Source: Candidatus Equimonas faecalis (GTDB lineage Bacteria; Bacteroidota; Bacteroidia; Bacteroidales; Bacteroidaceae). Taken from it: a stretch of 56,615 nucleotides of DNA. Positions 32,557 through 41,481 of the stretch are shown here, one piece after another. The notes beneath the pieces are model-generated. The model was not told the DNA's origin, searched no databases, and saw nothing but the letters and a program-made list of their open reading frames with translations. The number at the start of each line of letters is the position of its first letter. The stretch's first letter is position 1. The stretch is taken from positions 1 through 56,615 of the forward strand of contig JAGHRT010000026.1 of NCBI GenBank assembly GCA_018066245.1, in the 5' to 3' direction. The position numbers and the translations under genes are program-made.

Positions 32557-32605
32557 GTTGTTCTAATTTTAGAGTATGCCGTTATTTTTTTAGTTATTGC
32601 GTGTG

Positions 32606-32636
32606 CAAAGTTAAAAAAATCCCGAAAAAGAACAAA
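32606..32636 (-). promoter_or_regulatory. Promoter of the Cys-rich secreted protein gene
   Basis: On the minus strand TTTG (32633-32636) and TAACTTTG (32606-32613) are 19 bases apart, about 50 bases upstream of the ATG at 32556. Confidence 0.75.
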
Positions 32637-32721
32637 GCATGTTCGAAAAAAAACACTACTAAGTGTTTCAAAATGCAAGAATGCCTCCCATTTTGCCGCT
32701 ATTTCGACAAGAGGAAGGCCT

Positions 32722-32808
32722 CATTAGCGATAGAAAGGAAGCCCCGCTGTCCTTTAGGACGGAACTCCTGTAAAGCGCGACGGCATAGCCGTAATGCCCT
32801 ACATCACA
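32722..32808 (-). repeat. Structured 87-bp element, copy B
   Basis: A second copy of the element at 31767. It overlaps the last codons of the terminase remnant and is followed on the minus strand by another hairpin (GCCTTCCTCTTG...GGGAGGC) with an AT-rich tail. Confidence 0.85.
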
Positions 32809-33779
32809 CCGTTTACATCCAGTGACGGGTCAAGGTTCTCCGACTGAGGGAATTTCTCACACCCTATATAGAGCGTATCGAAAGCATCCGTTCCGTCCGT
32901 ACGGTGTTCCAGCAGGTCCCCTTCGGACTCTGCCAGTTTCTCACCGGCCTTATCCTTGTGGAAGCCATTGCGCCCGCGCGTCACGCCGGCGGTCTGAATA
33001 GCGAGGATGAGGTCATCGTTATTCTGTCGGTTGAAGAACGGCATCAGGCGTTGCTTTCCGGCGAAGCCCTGGTTGATGAGCAGGTACTTCTCATCGTGGC
33101 GCATGGGGGTGCCGAGATAGACGTCCACCACGTTCCACCCGTGGCGTTCAAACTCGTGGATGATGACCCAGCGGAAGTCCTGGTCGTTCACGGCATAGTT
33201 GGAGCCGAGGGCGGTGGTGTCATAGTAGAATACCACCGTCTTGTTCTGCTGGTGCGCATAGTAGGAGCAGAAGTCGGCGACGAGTGCCGGTATCTTTCGT
33301 TCAAACTTGACATAGAAAGATTTGAGCACATTGAGGCGTCGTCCCGAAGGTTGTCCCGCCACAATCCAGTTGATGTTGGCGTTATAGTCCATGCCGATGC
33401 AGATAGGTGCCAGCGGGTTGAGGTCTTTGTCGGCCCGCGCATCCAAGGACCCGTCTCCGAAGGATGCCCCCTCTTCAGCATAGAAAGACTGTGCGATGCC
33501 GTCAAGGTATTCCATATCTGAGGCGTCGTATTTGTGTTTCTCGCGCATGGACGAATAGAAGCCGTCCTTGGCAATGCCGATGCGCTGGCAGAGGATGGAC
33601 GTCTGGAAGGTGAGGGGCGTGAGGTCGCGCTTCATCTGCTTGATATAGTTCTCGCCCAGGAGCTCAATGTTCTCGATGGTGGAGTATTCCTTGTAATACA
33701 CCGCCACGGAGCGAAGTTTGTTGAGTTCACGATCTAGGCGACGCAAACGCTGCGGCAGGTACTTGGGCGGAATACAAGC
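32799..33779 (-). pseudogene. Phage terminase large subunit, C-terminal remnant
   Basis: About 325 codons remain. The sequence has the feel of the RNase-H-like nuclease half of a large terminase: ICIGMDYNANINWIVAG (first acidic strand), VVFYYDTTALGSNY, and a late acidic EHRTDGTDAFDTLYIG region. A TAG stop at 33780-33782 cuts the frame just before ACIPPKYLPQRL, and the upstream ATPase half with Walker motifs is gone. No other phage structural gene is nearby, so the prophage is almost completely lost. The assignment rests on pattern recognition and context. Confidence 0.65.
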
Positions 33780-33814
33780 CTAAAAATGCCCGTTTTCGGA
33801 CGAAACAACAGTGA

Positions 33815-33871
33815 AATGAGCCAATGAGCAATTTTCCTCATTCCCCGATTTGCTCATTTCCCTATTTTTCC
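33815..33871 (+). repeat. 8-bp short-unit array with inverted halves
   Basis: AATGAGCC, AATGAGCA, then ATTCCCCG, ATTTGCTC, ATTTCCCT, ATTTTTCC. AATGAGCAA and TTGCTCATT are inverted copies. The -33 box of the transporter gene lies inside. Confidence 0.65.
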
Positions 33872-33880
33872 TTAATTTTG
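33849..33880 (+). promoter_or_regulatory. Promoter of the preQ1-regulated transporter
   Basis: TTTG at 33849-33852 and TAATTTTG at 33873-33880, 20 bases apart. The transcript would start near 33886 and contain the riboswitch. Confidence 0.8.
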
Positions 33881-33943
33881 CATGGGATTACGGACGTCCG
33901 GCCCTCCCCAACGGACATGGGGGGCGATGTCCGTACCGAAATT

Positions 33944-33974
33944 CAGAGTGCTTGGTAACCTCTAAAAAAACAAG
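33944..33974 (+). promoter_or_regulatory. PreQ1-I riboswitch
   Basis: A stem AGAG/CTCT encloses TGCTTGGTAACC, then an A7 run and CAAG that can pair with CTTG in the loop to make the H-type pseudoknot. The GTAACC core and AAAACAAG tail match the known preQ1-I aptamer from Thermoanaerobacter. It ends 4 bases before the ATG, so ligand binding should hide the ribosome-binding site (translational control). The gene downstream is a queuosine-precursor transporter, which agrees. Confidence 0.85.
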
Positions 33975-33978
33975 AAGA

Positions 33979-34668
33979 ATGAAAGCGGGAAATCACTCCG
34001 TGAGTGTGTTGTTTATGCTGTTCGGCATACTTTTCTGCGTTTGCCTTATCGCGGCAAATGTTTTTGAAACCAAACAAATTGCGTTCTTTGACCACAGTCA
34101 AACGGCTGGCGTTATCGTGTTCCCCGTTTCATACATTATAAATGATGTGGTGTGTGAGGTGTGGGGCTTCAAGAAAGCGCGTCTGCTCATCTGGACCGGA
34201 TTTGTCATGAACTTCTTTTTCGTGGCCATAGGGGCTTTGTGCGACTGGCTTCCCGGTGCGGCCTATTGGGATAACGAAGAGGGTTTCCATGCCGTATTCG
34301 GACTTGCGCCACGCATTGCCTGTGCCTCTTTCGTTGCCTTTATCTGTGGGAGTTTCGTGAATGCATACGTTATGTCCAGGATGAAGAGGCGCGACGGACA
34401 GAGGCGTTTCTCCCTGCGTGCTCTATTGAGTACGGTCTTTGGGGAGACAACGGACTCCGTCATTTTCTTTCCGCTGGCTTTCGGCGGTGTCGTTCCTGCG
34501 GACGAACTGCCTTGGCTTATGTCCTGTCAGGTGATGCTTAAAACCGCTTATGAAATAATCGTTCTCCCTCTGACGATACGCATCGTGGCTTGGGTAAAGG
34601 AGTATGAGCGGACGGATGCCTGTGACAATGACATTTCATACAGCATCTGGAGACTCTTTGATTTGTAA
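33979..34668 (+). CDS. yhhQ: Queuosine precursor transporter (YhhQ/VUT family)
   Basis: A 229-residue inner-membrane protein starting at ATG 33979 ([14 protein letters not shown]), immediately after the riboswitch. It has about six hydrophobic segments and the family signatures [21 protein letters not shown] and [19 protein letters not shown]. YhhQ proteins import preQ0/preQ1 (or related 7-deazaguanines) for tRNA queuosine. The only other gene in the unit is a queF fragment, implying reliance on uptake. The upstream region holds its promoter and a hairpin (ACGGACAT/ATGTCCGT). Confidence 0.92.
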   Translation: MKAGNHSVSVLFMLFGILFCVCLIAANVFETKQIAFFDHSQTAGVIVFPVSYIINDVVCEVWGFKKARLLIWTGFVMNFFFVAIGALCDWLPGAAYWDNEEGFHAVFGLAPRIACASFVAFICGSFVNAYVMSRMKRRDGQRRFSLRALLSTVFGETTDSVIFFPLAFGGVVPADELPWLMSCQVMLKTAYEIIVLPLTIRIVAWVKEYERTDACDNDISYSIWRLFDL

Positions 34669-34874
34669 ACAACCATCAACAACCAGATTTCCATGAGGGC
34701 TGCGTGAACATTATCATGAAAGACCTCAAGAACCTGATGGAGCCGAAGTATATTGAAGTAATCGGGCTTTTTACCCCACGTGGAGGTATTTCTATCCATC
34801 CGTTTGCAAACTATGGGATGCCCGGTACGAAATACGAGCGTATGGCAGAGGAGCGTATATTTCGCTTCGAATAA
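34662..34874 (+). pseudogene. queF: queF (preQ0 reductase), C-terminal remnant
   Basis: The frame from 34662 reads [20 protein letters not shown], then the [16 protein letters not shown] and [14 protein letters not shown] blocks to a TAA at 34874. This is a close match to the last part of single-domain QueF ([41 protein letters not shown]). The first half with the catalytic Cys and Asp is missing; a TGA lies just upstream in frame. It overlaps the transporter stop by 7 bases, so a deletion probably joined the transporter gene to the 3' end of queF. It cannot make an active reductase. Confidence 0.88.
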
Positions 34875-34909
34875 ACAGTGGTGGCTAAATCAGGGGGGCT
34901 GTGGGAATC

Positions 34910-37411
34910 TTACCGATAGTACACACGCTTGACACGGTTGCTTACAGAAGTAAGGATTTCGTAGGGAATGGTGTCGAGAAGGTGGGACAGGCGGCTGACG
35001 GGCAGTTGTTCGCCGAAGATTTCTACGCTGTCGCCTTCGTGGCAGGGTATGTCGGTAACGTCTATCATGCACACATCCATGCAGATGTTGCCCAGATAGG
35101 GGGCCTCGTGGCCGTTTACAAGGCAGCAGCCTCGGCGGTTGCCCAGGCGGCGGTTCAGCCCGTCGGCATAGCCTATGGGCAGCACGGCTATGCGTGAGGG
35201 GCGTTCCACTACGGTGCGGCGGCTGTAGCCGATACTTGTGCCGGCGGGCACTTCGCGCACTTGCAGTATGGTGGTCTTCAGGGTGGATACGGTGCCCTGC
35301 GGCGCATCGGTGATGGGGCTTACGCCGTAGAGGCCGAGGCCGAGGCGTACCATGTCGAGATGGCGGTCGGGGAAGCGTTCTATACCTGCGGAGTTGCAGA
35401 TGTGACGCAGGATGCGATGAGGGAAGGCTTCCTGTATGCGGCGGGAGGCGGCCTCAAAGAGATTGAATTGCTGCTGGCTGAATGCGTCGAAGTCAGGGCT
35501 GTCTGAACCTACGAAATGGCTGAATACGGAGCGCACGGTGAGGGCTTCTTGGCGTTTGAGGCGCTGAATGAGGCGGTCGATGTCGGAGCCGCCCGTACTT
35601 CCGGGCTCTGAACTGTCTGTGGGGTTAAAGCCGAGACGGCACATGCCCGTGTCGAGTTTCAGGTGGATGGGCCAATGCTGTATGCCGGCTTGCTCGGCGG
35701 CGTGGATGAGGGCTTCCAGCATCTGGAAGTTATAGACTTCAGGCTCAAGATTGTAGCGGAACAGGGTGGAAAAGGCTGTCCGTTCGGGATTCATCACCAG
35801 TATGCCTGTGGTGATGCCTGCCCTGCGCAGGGTGGCGCCTTCGTCGGCCACGGCCACGGCCAGATAGTCTACGCCTTTGTCCTGAAGCGTGCGGCTTACT
35901 TCTACTGCACCTGCACCGTAGGCATCGGCCTTGACCATGCACACCATCTTGGTATGGGGTTTCATGAAGGAGCGGTAGTGGTTTACGTTTTTGACGAGGG
36001 CGGCGAGATTGACTTCAAGGGTGGTTTCATGTACTTGGAGGGCAAGATTTTCCAGCAGGTGCTCGAAGCCGAAGCTGCGTGCTCCCTTGAAGAGCACCAC
36101 CTCGTCGTGGAGTCGGCCCAGCACACCGCTCTGGAGCAAATCTTCGGTTGTCTCAAAACACACGTTGGGCACTCCTATAAGGTGTTGCCACTGGAAGATG
36201 TTTGGGCCCACGCCAAGGAGGAAGTCCACGCCGCGTCGGTCTATGAGTTGTGCAACCTGCGCATAGAGTTGCTGGGGCGGGAGGCCTGTCTGGAGGATAT
36301 CGGAAAGCACCAGGGTGTGCCTGCGCCCTGCCAGTTCGGGGCGGCGGGCCATAAAGTCGAGGGCGATGTCGAGGGAGGTGAGGTCGGAGTTGTAGGCATC
36401 GTTGATGAGGGTCAGTCCTTTTTGTCCTGTCTTCACTTCCAGCCGCATGGCAATGGGTTCGAGTTGCAACAGCCGTTGACGCACGGTGGCCACGGGGAGA
36501 CCCAGATGGAGGCACACGGCCATGCAGGTGATGGCGTTCTGTATGGAGGCTTCGTTGATGAAGGGCAAGTCAATGGGGAATGATGTGCCCTGCCAATGGC
36601 AGGCCAGAAGAGTGTGGCCCTTCTGCTCTCCTATGGTTTCTATGTAAAGCGAGGCTGACTTGTTTTTGCGGCTCCAAGTAATCAGTTTCCCCTGATAGTG
36701 GCTCTCGGCCAGGCAACCGCTCACCAGCTTATCGTCCATGGAGATGACCAGTACAGGGCAGTCACGGAACAGCCGCAACTTCTCCATGCACTTCTCTTGC
36801 ATGGTTCCGAAGTTTTCCTGATGGGCAGGCCCCAGACATGTAAACACGCCGAGGGTGGGGCGTATAATTGTGCGCAAGGCTTCCATTTCCCCCTGCCGCG
36901 ACACTCCGGCCTCGAAAATGGCCAGCTCATGCCGATCTGTGAGCTGCCACACGCTCAGCGGCACGCCAATCTGGCTGTTGTAGGAGCGGGGAGAGCGGCA
37001 GACGGCTCGGTCGGCAGAAATCATCTGGTAGAGCCACTCCTTTACGATGGTTTTTCCGTTTGAGCCAGTTATGCCTACCACGGGGAGGTTGAATACGTCG
37101 CGGTGTCGTTCAGCCAGGCATTGGAGGGCTTTCAGTACATCCTGTACTTGAAGGAAATGGGCTTCGGGGAACAGGGTATCCCACTTGTCGGGAAGGATTT
37201 CTACCACAAAGGCCCGCACGCCACGGTGGTAGAGATCGGCAATGTAACGGTGGCCGTCGCCCGAACAAGTGTGTATGGCAAAAAACAGGGAGGTTTCTGG
37301 AAACGAGAGTGAGCGGCTGTCTGTCAGCAGCCATTCCACGGACGTGGTGGAGGCCGCACCATAATGGCGGGCTCCAATCAGTGCGGTTATGGTTTCAACG
37401 GTATAGGTCAT
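34910..37411 (-). CDS. murF-alr: Fused MurF / alanine racemase
   Basis: An 833-residue bifunctional protein, a fusion typical of Bacteroidetes. Residues about 1-455 are UDP-MurNAc-tripeptide:D-Ala-D-Ala ligase, with ATP loop GITGSNGKT near residue 112. Residues about 465-833 are PLP-dependent alanine racemase, with MVKADAYGAGA (PLP Lys near 491), the IGYSRR region and the C-terminal GYADGLNRRLGNRRG and SNRVKRVYYR. The two activities supply D-Ala and attach the dipeptide to peptidoglycan precursor in the cytoplasm. rarA lies 71 bases upstream on the same strand. Confidence 0.95.
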   Translation of the reverse strand: MTYTVETITALIGARHYGAASTTSVEWLLTDSRSLSFPETSLFFAIHTCSGDGHRYIADLYHRGVRAFVVEILPDKWDTLFPEAHFLQVQDVLKALQCLAERHRDVFNLPVVGITGSNGKTIVKEWLYQMISADRAVCRSPRSYNSQIGVPLSVWQLTDRHELAIFEAGVSRQGEMEALRTIIRPTLGVFTCLGPAHQENFGTMQEKCMEKLRLFRDCPVLVISMDDKLVSGCLAESHYQGKLITWSRKNKSASLYIETIGEQKGHTLLACHWQGTSFPIDLPFINEASIQNAITCMAVCLHLGLPVATVRQRLLQLEPIAMRLEVKTGQKGLTLINDAYNSDLTSLDIALDFMARRPELAGRRHTLVLSDILQTGLPPQQLYAQVAQLIDRRGVDFLLGVGPNIFQWQHLIGVPNVCFETTEDLLQSGVLGRLHDEVVLFKGARSFGFEHLLENLALQVHETTLEVNLAALVKNVNHYRSFMKPHTKMVCMVKADAYGAGAVEVSRTLQDKGVDYLAVAVADEGATLRRAGITTGILVMNPERTAFSTLFRYNLEPEVYNFQMLEALIHAAEQAGIQHWPIHLKLDTGMCRLGFNPTDSSEPGSTGGSDIDRLIQRLKRQEALTVRSVFSHFVGSDSPDFDAFSQQQFNLFEAASRRIQEAFPHRILRHICNSAGIERFPDRHLDMVRLGLGLYGVSPITDAPQGTVSTLKTTILQVREVPAGTSIGYSRRTVVERPSRIAVLPIGYADGLNRRLGNRRGCCLVNGHEAPYLGNICMDVCMIDVTDIPCHEGDSVEIFGEQLPVSRLSHLLDTIPYEILTSVSNRVKRVYYR

Positions 37412-37482
37412 TGCTCTGTATATATATTAAGAAAGCCGAATAAATCGGCCTGCAAACGATGAACCAGCGAGACTTGGATACC

Positions 37483-38757
37483 TTACTTCTTGTCCCTATC
37501 GGGCCAGAGGACTTTCTGCCGCTCAGCCATGCGGTCTTCCTGCGCGTTGCGACAGGGCAACCAGAAGACGGCATCCTGCAAGCTGTCGGGCAGGTATTGT
37601 TGCGTGGTGAAGTTGCCGGGGTAGTCGTGTGGGTAGAGGTAGCCGTCGGAATAACCGAGTTCCGCCATGAGCTGGGTGGGGGCGTTGCGCAGGTGGAGGG
37701 GTACGGGCAGATTGCCCGTGCGTCGCACTTCTTCAAGGGCGGCCCCGATGCCTTTGTAGGCGCTGTTGCTCTTGGGCGACGTGGCCAGATAGACTGTGGC
37801 TTCGGCCAGAGGGATGCGCCCCTCGGGCCATCCGAGCTTGTGGACGGCGTCGAAGGCTGCGTTGGCCAGCAGAAGGGCGTTGGGATTGGCCAGCCCTATG
37901 TCCTCGGAGGCGCTGATGACGAGGCGACGGGCTATAAATTCGGGCTTCTCGCCTCCTTCTATCATACGGGCCATCCAATAGAGTGCGGCCTGAGGGTCGC
38001 TGCCGCGAATGGACTTGATGAAGGCAGAAATGATGTCGTAGTGCATCTCACCCTGCTTGTCGTAAGCCAAGGGGTTCTGCTGCAACTGCGTGGTAACCGC
38101 TTCGTTGTTGATTGTGATAGGGCCTTCGCTCTGCGCGGAGGCACTGAGGAGATCAAGGATGTTGAGGAGCTTGCGTGCATCGCCGCCGCTGAAGCGCAGA
38201 AGGGCTTCGTCCTCTTCCACAATTACACCGCGCTCTTTGAGCATAGGGTCGCCATCGATGGCTTGCCGGAGGAGCTGAAGCAGTTCGTCGCGGCTGAGCG
38301 ACTGCAAGGTATAGACTTGGCAGCGCGACAGAAGCGGGCGGATGATTTCAAACGACGGGTTTTCGGTCGTTGCGCCGATGAGGGTGACGGTGCCGCGTTC
38401 TACGGCAGCCAGGAGGCTGTCTTGTTGCGATTTGCTGAAGCGGTGTATTTCGTCGATGAAGAGTATGGGCGAGGCTTGCTGGAAGAAACGGTTTTTCTCG
38501 GCTTTCTCTATGGTGTCGCGCACGTCTTTCACGCCGCTCTGTACCGCAGAGAGCGTGTAGAAGGGCACATCAATGGCGCGGGCCACTATACTGGCCAGCG
38601 TGGTCTTGCCCACTCCCGGCGGCCCCCAGAGGATGAAGGAACTCACTCGCTTCTGTTCTATCATGCGCCGCAACGGGGCACCGGGGCCAACGAGGTGCCG
38701 CTGGCCGATGTAGTTGTCGAGTGTGGAGGGGCGAAGCCTCTCTGCCAAGGGTGTCAT
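37483..38757 (-). CDS. rarA: Replication-associated recombination protein A (RarA/MgsA)
   Basis: A 424-residue AAA+ ATPase of the clamp-loader group that acts at stalled replication forks. Walker A GPPGVGKTTLA lies near residue 44 and Walker B LFIDEIHRFSKSQQD near residue 98. Sensor 1 is GATTENPSFEI, and the arginine-finger region is PLLSRCQVY. The C-terminal tetramerisation region (DIISAFIKSIRGSDPQAALYWMARM) is typical. Length and all motifs match full-length RarA. Confidence 0.95.
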   Translation of the reverse strand: MTPLAERLRPSTLDNYIGQRHLVGPGAPLRRMIEQKRVSSFILWGPPGVGKTTLASIVARAIDVPFYTLSAVQSGVKDVRDTIEKAEKNRFFQQASPILFIDEIHRFSKSQQDSLLAAVERGTVTLIGATTENPSFEIIRPLLSRCQVYTLQSLSRDELLQLLRQAIDGDPMLKERGVIVEEDEALLRFSGGDARKLLNILDLLSASAQSEGPITINNEAVTTQLQQNPLAYDKQGEMHYDIISAFIKSIRGSDPQAALYWMARMIEGGEKPEFIARRLVISASEDIGLANPNALLLANAAFDAVHKLGWPEGRIPLAEATVYLATSPKSNSAYKGIGAALEEVRRTGNLPVPLHLRNAPTQLMAELGYSDGYLYPHDYPGNFTTQQYLPDSLQDAVFWLPCRNAQEDRMAERQKVLWPDRDKK

Positions 38758-38808
38758 AGGTGGAGCACTTTTCGTCAGCGGCGGGTACCGCTGACGGATA
38801 GGGGCTGA

Positions 38809-39612
38809 TTACTTCACCGCGTTCGTAATCAGAATGGTGATACTGGTCAGCACGCTGGCCATGCTGAGCCAGGTGGCCACGGAGCGGAACGAATTGTCGT
38901 TGATGGTGCTTTGGCCGGTGCGCATCTTGTTGGGCGAAACATACACCACGTCGTTCTGCTGGAGGTAGTAGGCGGGCGAGGAGAAGATGTCCTTGGAGCG
39001 CAGGTCAAGGTGGTAGGTGGTACGCTGGCCGCCTTCTTCGCGGATGACGAGCACGTCTTCGCGCTTGCCCTGAATGGTGAGGTCGCCCGCCGCACCCAAG
39101 GCTTCGAGAATGGTGATGCGGTCTTTGGTGATGTCGAAGCGGCCCGGTGCTTTCACTTCGCCCAGAATGGTAACATAGCGTTGGTAGCAATCCACCGTTA
39201 CCACGGCATCGCGCAGCAAGTCCTGGCGGAGTCTGTCCTGAATGGTCTGTGCGAGTTGCGAGCGGGTGAGGCCGGCGGCCTTGACGGGCTCCAGTCCGGG
39301 CACGGTTATATAGCCCTGGTCATTGACGGTGTACAGGGTCTGGTTCTGTGCCGTGGCCATGCCGTTTGTCTTGCTGGCAATGAGGGGCGTGGTGTAGCGT
39401 ATGGCTAAGTCGGGGGTGAGTGCGCTGTTCACGTTGATGGCCATTTTGTCGCCGGGCTGGAATGTGAGCTGGTGCTCAGCCTGTGCTGCCACTTGGCCGT
39501 CGGCTTCGATGTCCTGCAAGTAGATGATGTTCTTCTCGCTGTGGCAGGCGCACAAAGTCAGTATAAGGAGGAGGGCACCAAGGAGGTGCAAGGTATGCTG
39601 TTTCTTGTTCAT
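38809..39612 (-). CDS. Polysaccharide export (Wza-like) lipoprotein
   Basis: A 267-residue protein. The lipobox is LTLCAC within the first 25 residues. Poly_export (PF02563-like) sequence FQPGDKMAINVNSALTPDLA is followed by one or two SLBB-type beta-grasp parts (VTILGEVKAPGRFDITKDRI; QQNDVVYVSPNK). A final hydrophobic segment (about 245-264) could cross the outer membrane as in Wza. It is probably the outer-membrane pore of a capsule or exopolysaccharide exporter. The usual Wzc-type partner is not next to it; folE is upstream. Confidence 0.9.
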   Translation of the reverse strand: MNKKQHTLHLLGALLLILTLCACHSEKNIIYLQDIEADGQVAAQAEHQLTFQPGDKMAINVNSALTPDLAIRYTTPLIASKTNGMATAQNQTLYTVNDQGYITVPGLEPVKAAGLTRSQLAQTIQDRLRQDLLRDAVVTVDCYQRYVTILGEVKAPGRFDITKDRITILEALGAAGDLTIQGKREDVLVIREEGGQRTTYHLDLRSKDIFSSPAYYLQQNDVVYVSPNKMRTGQSTINDNSFRSVATWLSMASVLTSITILITNAVK

Positions 39613-39621
39613 GGTTGTTTT

Positions 39622-40170
39622 TTATGTTCGGATGAGTGAAAGTACTTCTTGCCTGCGGGCAGCGTCGCTGTCAAAGCGGCCCAGCGTGGCTATGGTTGTG
39701 GTGATAGTCCCTATCTTTTCAATGCCGCGCATCTGCATACAGGTGTGCTGAGCTTCTACCACCACCATTACGTCTGCAGTACCGAGTGCGTCGCCCACGG
39801 CTTCGGCTATCTGCTGAGTGAGGCGTTCTTGCACCTGAAGGCGACGGGCATAGACTTCCACGGCCCGTGCCAGCTTGGAGAGGCCGGTAATGTGCCGGTC
39901 GGGCAGATAGGCTATGTGAACATGGCCGAAGAAGGGGAGAAGGTGGTGTTCGCAGAGGGAGTGGAAGGGGATTTCGCGCACCAGGACGAGGCCCTTGCTT
40001 TCGTCGGCATCGAACAGGGCGCTCCGCAGTATGGCTCGGGCATCCTGGCTGTACCCCCGCGTTACTTCCGCCAAGGCTTTGGCCACGCGTTCGGGGGTTT
40101 TCACAAGACCTTCGCGCTCGGGATTTTCGCCAACGTGCTGGAGGAGGGCTTTAATATGATTCTCTATCAT
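39622..40170 (-). CDS. folE: GTP cyclohydrolase I
   Basis: A 182-residue enzyme converting GTP to 7,8-dihydroneopterin triphosphate, the first step of folate synthesis and also of 7-deazaguanine synthesis. Zinc and active-site residues appear in [13 protein letters not shown] (Cys, His, His) and HTCMQMRG (Cys). The PERVAKAL start and the [23 protein letters not shown] block are standard. Its N-terminus overlaps the SPOR gene by 20 bases, so the genes are coupled. Confidence 0.95.
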   Translation of the reverse strand: MIENHIKALLQHVGENPEREGLVKTPERVAKALAEVTRGYSQDARAILRSALFDADESKGLVLVREIPFHSLCEHHLLPFFGHVHIAYLPDRHITGLSKLARAVEVYARRLQVQERLTQQIAEAVGDALGTADVMVVVEAQHTCMQMRGIEKIGTITTTIATLGRFDSDAARRQEVLSLIRT

Positions 40171-40591
40171 GGTCTTCGGGGAGTGTGAGCGTGGACAGGG
40201 GCAGGAGCACTTGCGACTTCACAATTTGGCATTGAGGAAAGAAGGTGCTGCGGCGCATGGCTTGCAGATGGTGCTGGGCGGCCTCGCGGGTGGGGAAATC
40301 GCCCACGCAGCAAACCCATCGCGGCTGCTTGTAGTGGCAATAGACGGACAATTCGGGGAACAGGGATTGTGCCATCTCGCCCATACGCTTGGCTTCGGCA
40401 CGCGACTTTCTGCCGTTGATGCCGCAGTAGATTTGGATGCGGTAGCCCTGAGCCTTGTAGCGCGGGCGGGGAGGCATACTGTCGGTGGACGCCGGTGGCT
40501 GGGTGTCGTGCCACACTTGTGCGTTCAATGCTGTCCAACCCCAAGCGGGGGCGAACAGCATGAGGACGATGAGGAGTATTCGCTTGAACAT
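40151..40591 (-). CDS. SPOR-domain periplasmic protein
   Basis: A 146-residue exported protein. The signal peptide ends near NAQ. Residues about 45-125 form a SPOR domain ([20 protein letters not shown]...[19 protein letters not shown]), a fold that binds denuded peptidoglycan at division sites. It lies between tpiA and folE as in the conserved Bacteroides cluster. The 3' end overlaps folE. Confidence 0.88.
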   Translation of the reverse strand: MFKRILLIVLMLFAPAWGWTALNAQVWHDTQPPASTDSMPPRPRYKAQGYRIQIYCGINGRKSRAEAKRMGEMAQSLFPELSVYCHYKQPRWVCCVGDFPTREAAQHHLQAMRRSTFFPQCQIVKSQVLLPLSTLTLPEDHDRESY

Positions 40592-40611
40592 AAGAAATGG
40601 GATAATCCTCG

Positions 40612-40641
40612 CCCCGCTCCTTCGGGGTGAATGGAGCGGGG
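40612..40641. repeat. GC-rich hairpin in the tpiA-SPOR intergenic gap
   Basis: CCCCGCTCC pairs with GGAGCGGGG across a 12-base loop, followed by a second GCCCCGTCGGGGC hairpin. Both lie in the 99-base gap between two core genes. The sequence resembles dispersed CTCC/GGAG intergenic repeats of Bacteroidetes. Confidence 0.55.
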
Positions 40642-40690
40642 GAGGGGGTTGTGTCCGCCCCGTCGGGGCTGGACGGGCCTGCGTGGCAGA

Positions 40691-41449
40691 TTACTTCCAG
40701 GCGTCGATGATGCCCTTGAAGTCGGGAGCTTTCAGGCTGGCACCGCCGATGAGGCCACCGTCGATGTCGGGCTTCTGGAAGAGTTCGGGGGCGTTGCTGG
40801 CCTTGCAGCTGCCGCCGTAGAGGATGGAGGTCTCGTCGGCGAGTTCGGCGCCATAGACTTCGGCCACGCACTTGCGGATGTAGGCGTGGATTTCCTCGGC
40901 CTGCTCAGCCGTGGCGGTCTTGCCGGTACCGATGGCCCAGATGGGCTCGTAGGCGATGACGATGCTCTTCCACTGTTCGGGAGTGAGGTGGAACACGCTG
41001 CCGGCGAGTTCAGCCTTGCAGACGGCTTCCTGCTCGCCCGCCTCGCGCTGCTCCAGGCTTTCGCCGATGCAGAAGATGACCTTCAGGCCTTCGGCCAGGG
41101 CGAGGTCCACCTTTTCCTTCAGGATTTCGGGGGTCTCGTGATAGTATTCGCGGCGCTCGCTGTGGCCCAGGATGACGTACTCGGCCCCCGTGCTCTTCAC
41201 CATGGCGGCGCTCACTTCGCCGGTGTAGGCACCGCTGGCCTTATTGGCGCAGTTTTCGGCGCTGACGGCAATGACGCTGTCCTTCACCAGTTCGCTGACG
41301 GTGGCCAGATGGATGAAGGGCGTGCCGATGATTACTTCGCAGTTGGGCTTTTCTGCGGCGAGGATTTCTTTCAGTTCGGTGGCGAGTGCTACGCCTTCCT
41401 GCAGGGTCTTGTTCATTTTCCAGTTGCCTGCTACGATGTGCTTTCTCAT
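40691..41449 (-). CDS. tpiA: Triosephosphate isomerase
   Basis: A 252-residue glycolytic enzyme interconverting dihydroxyacetone phosphate and glyceraldehyde-3-phosphate. Active-site residues are all present: Asn and Lys in AGNWKMNKT, His in LGHSERR, Glu in [11 protein letters not shown], plus the phosphate loop GGSCKASNA. It is full-length. It lies between the DoxX-like gene and the SPOR gene on the same strand. Confidence 0.97.
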   Translation of the reverse strand: MRKHIVAGNWKMNKTLQEGVALATELKEILAAEKPNCEVIIGTPFIHLATVSELVKDSVIAVSAENCANKASGAYTGEVSAAMVKSTGAEYVILGHSERREYYHETPEILKEKVDLALAEGLKVIFCIGESLEQREAGEQEAVCKAELAGSVFHLTPEQWKSIVIAYEPIWAIGTGKTATAEQAEEIHAYIRKCVAEVYGAELADETSILYGGSCKASNAPELFQKPDIDGGLIGGASLKAPDFKGIIDAWK

Positions 41450-41481
41450 TGGAGTGTTGTTTTATGAATTGTAAAATTGGG

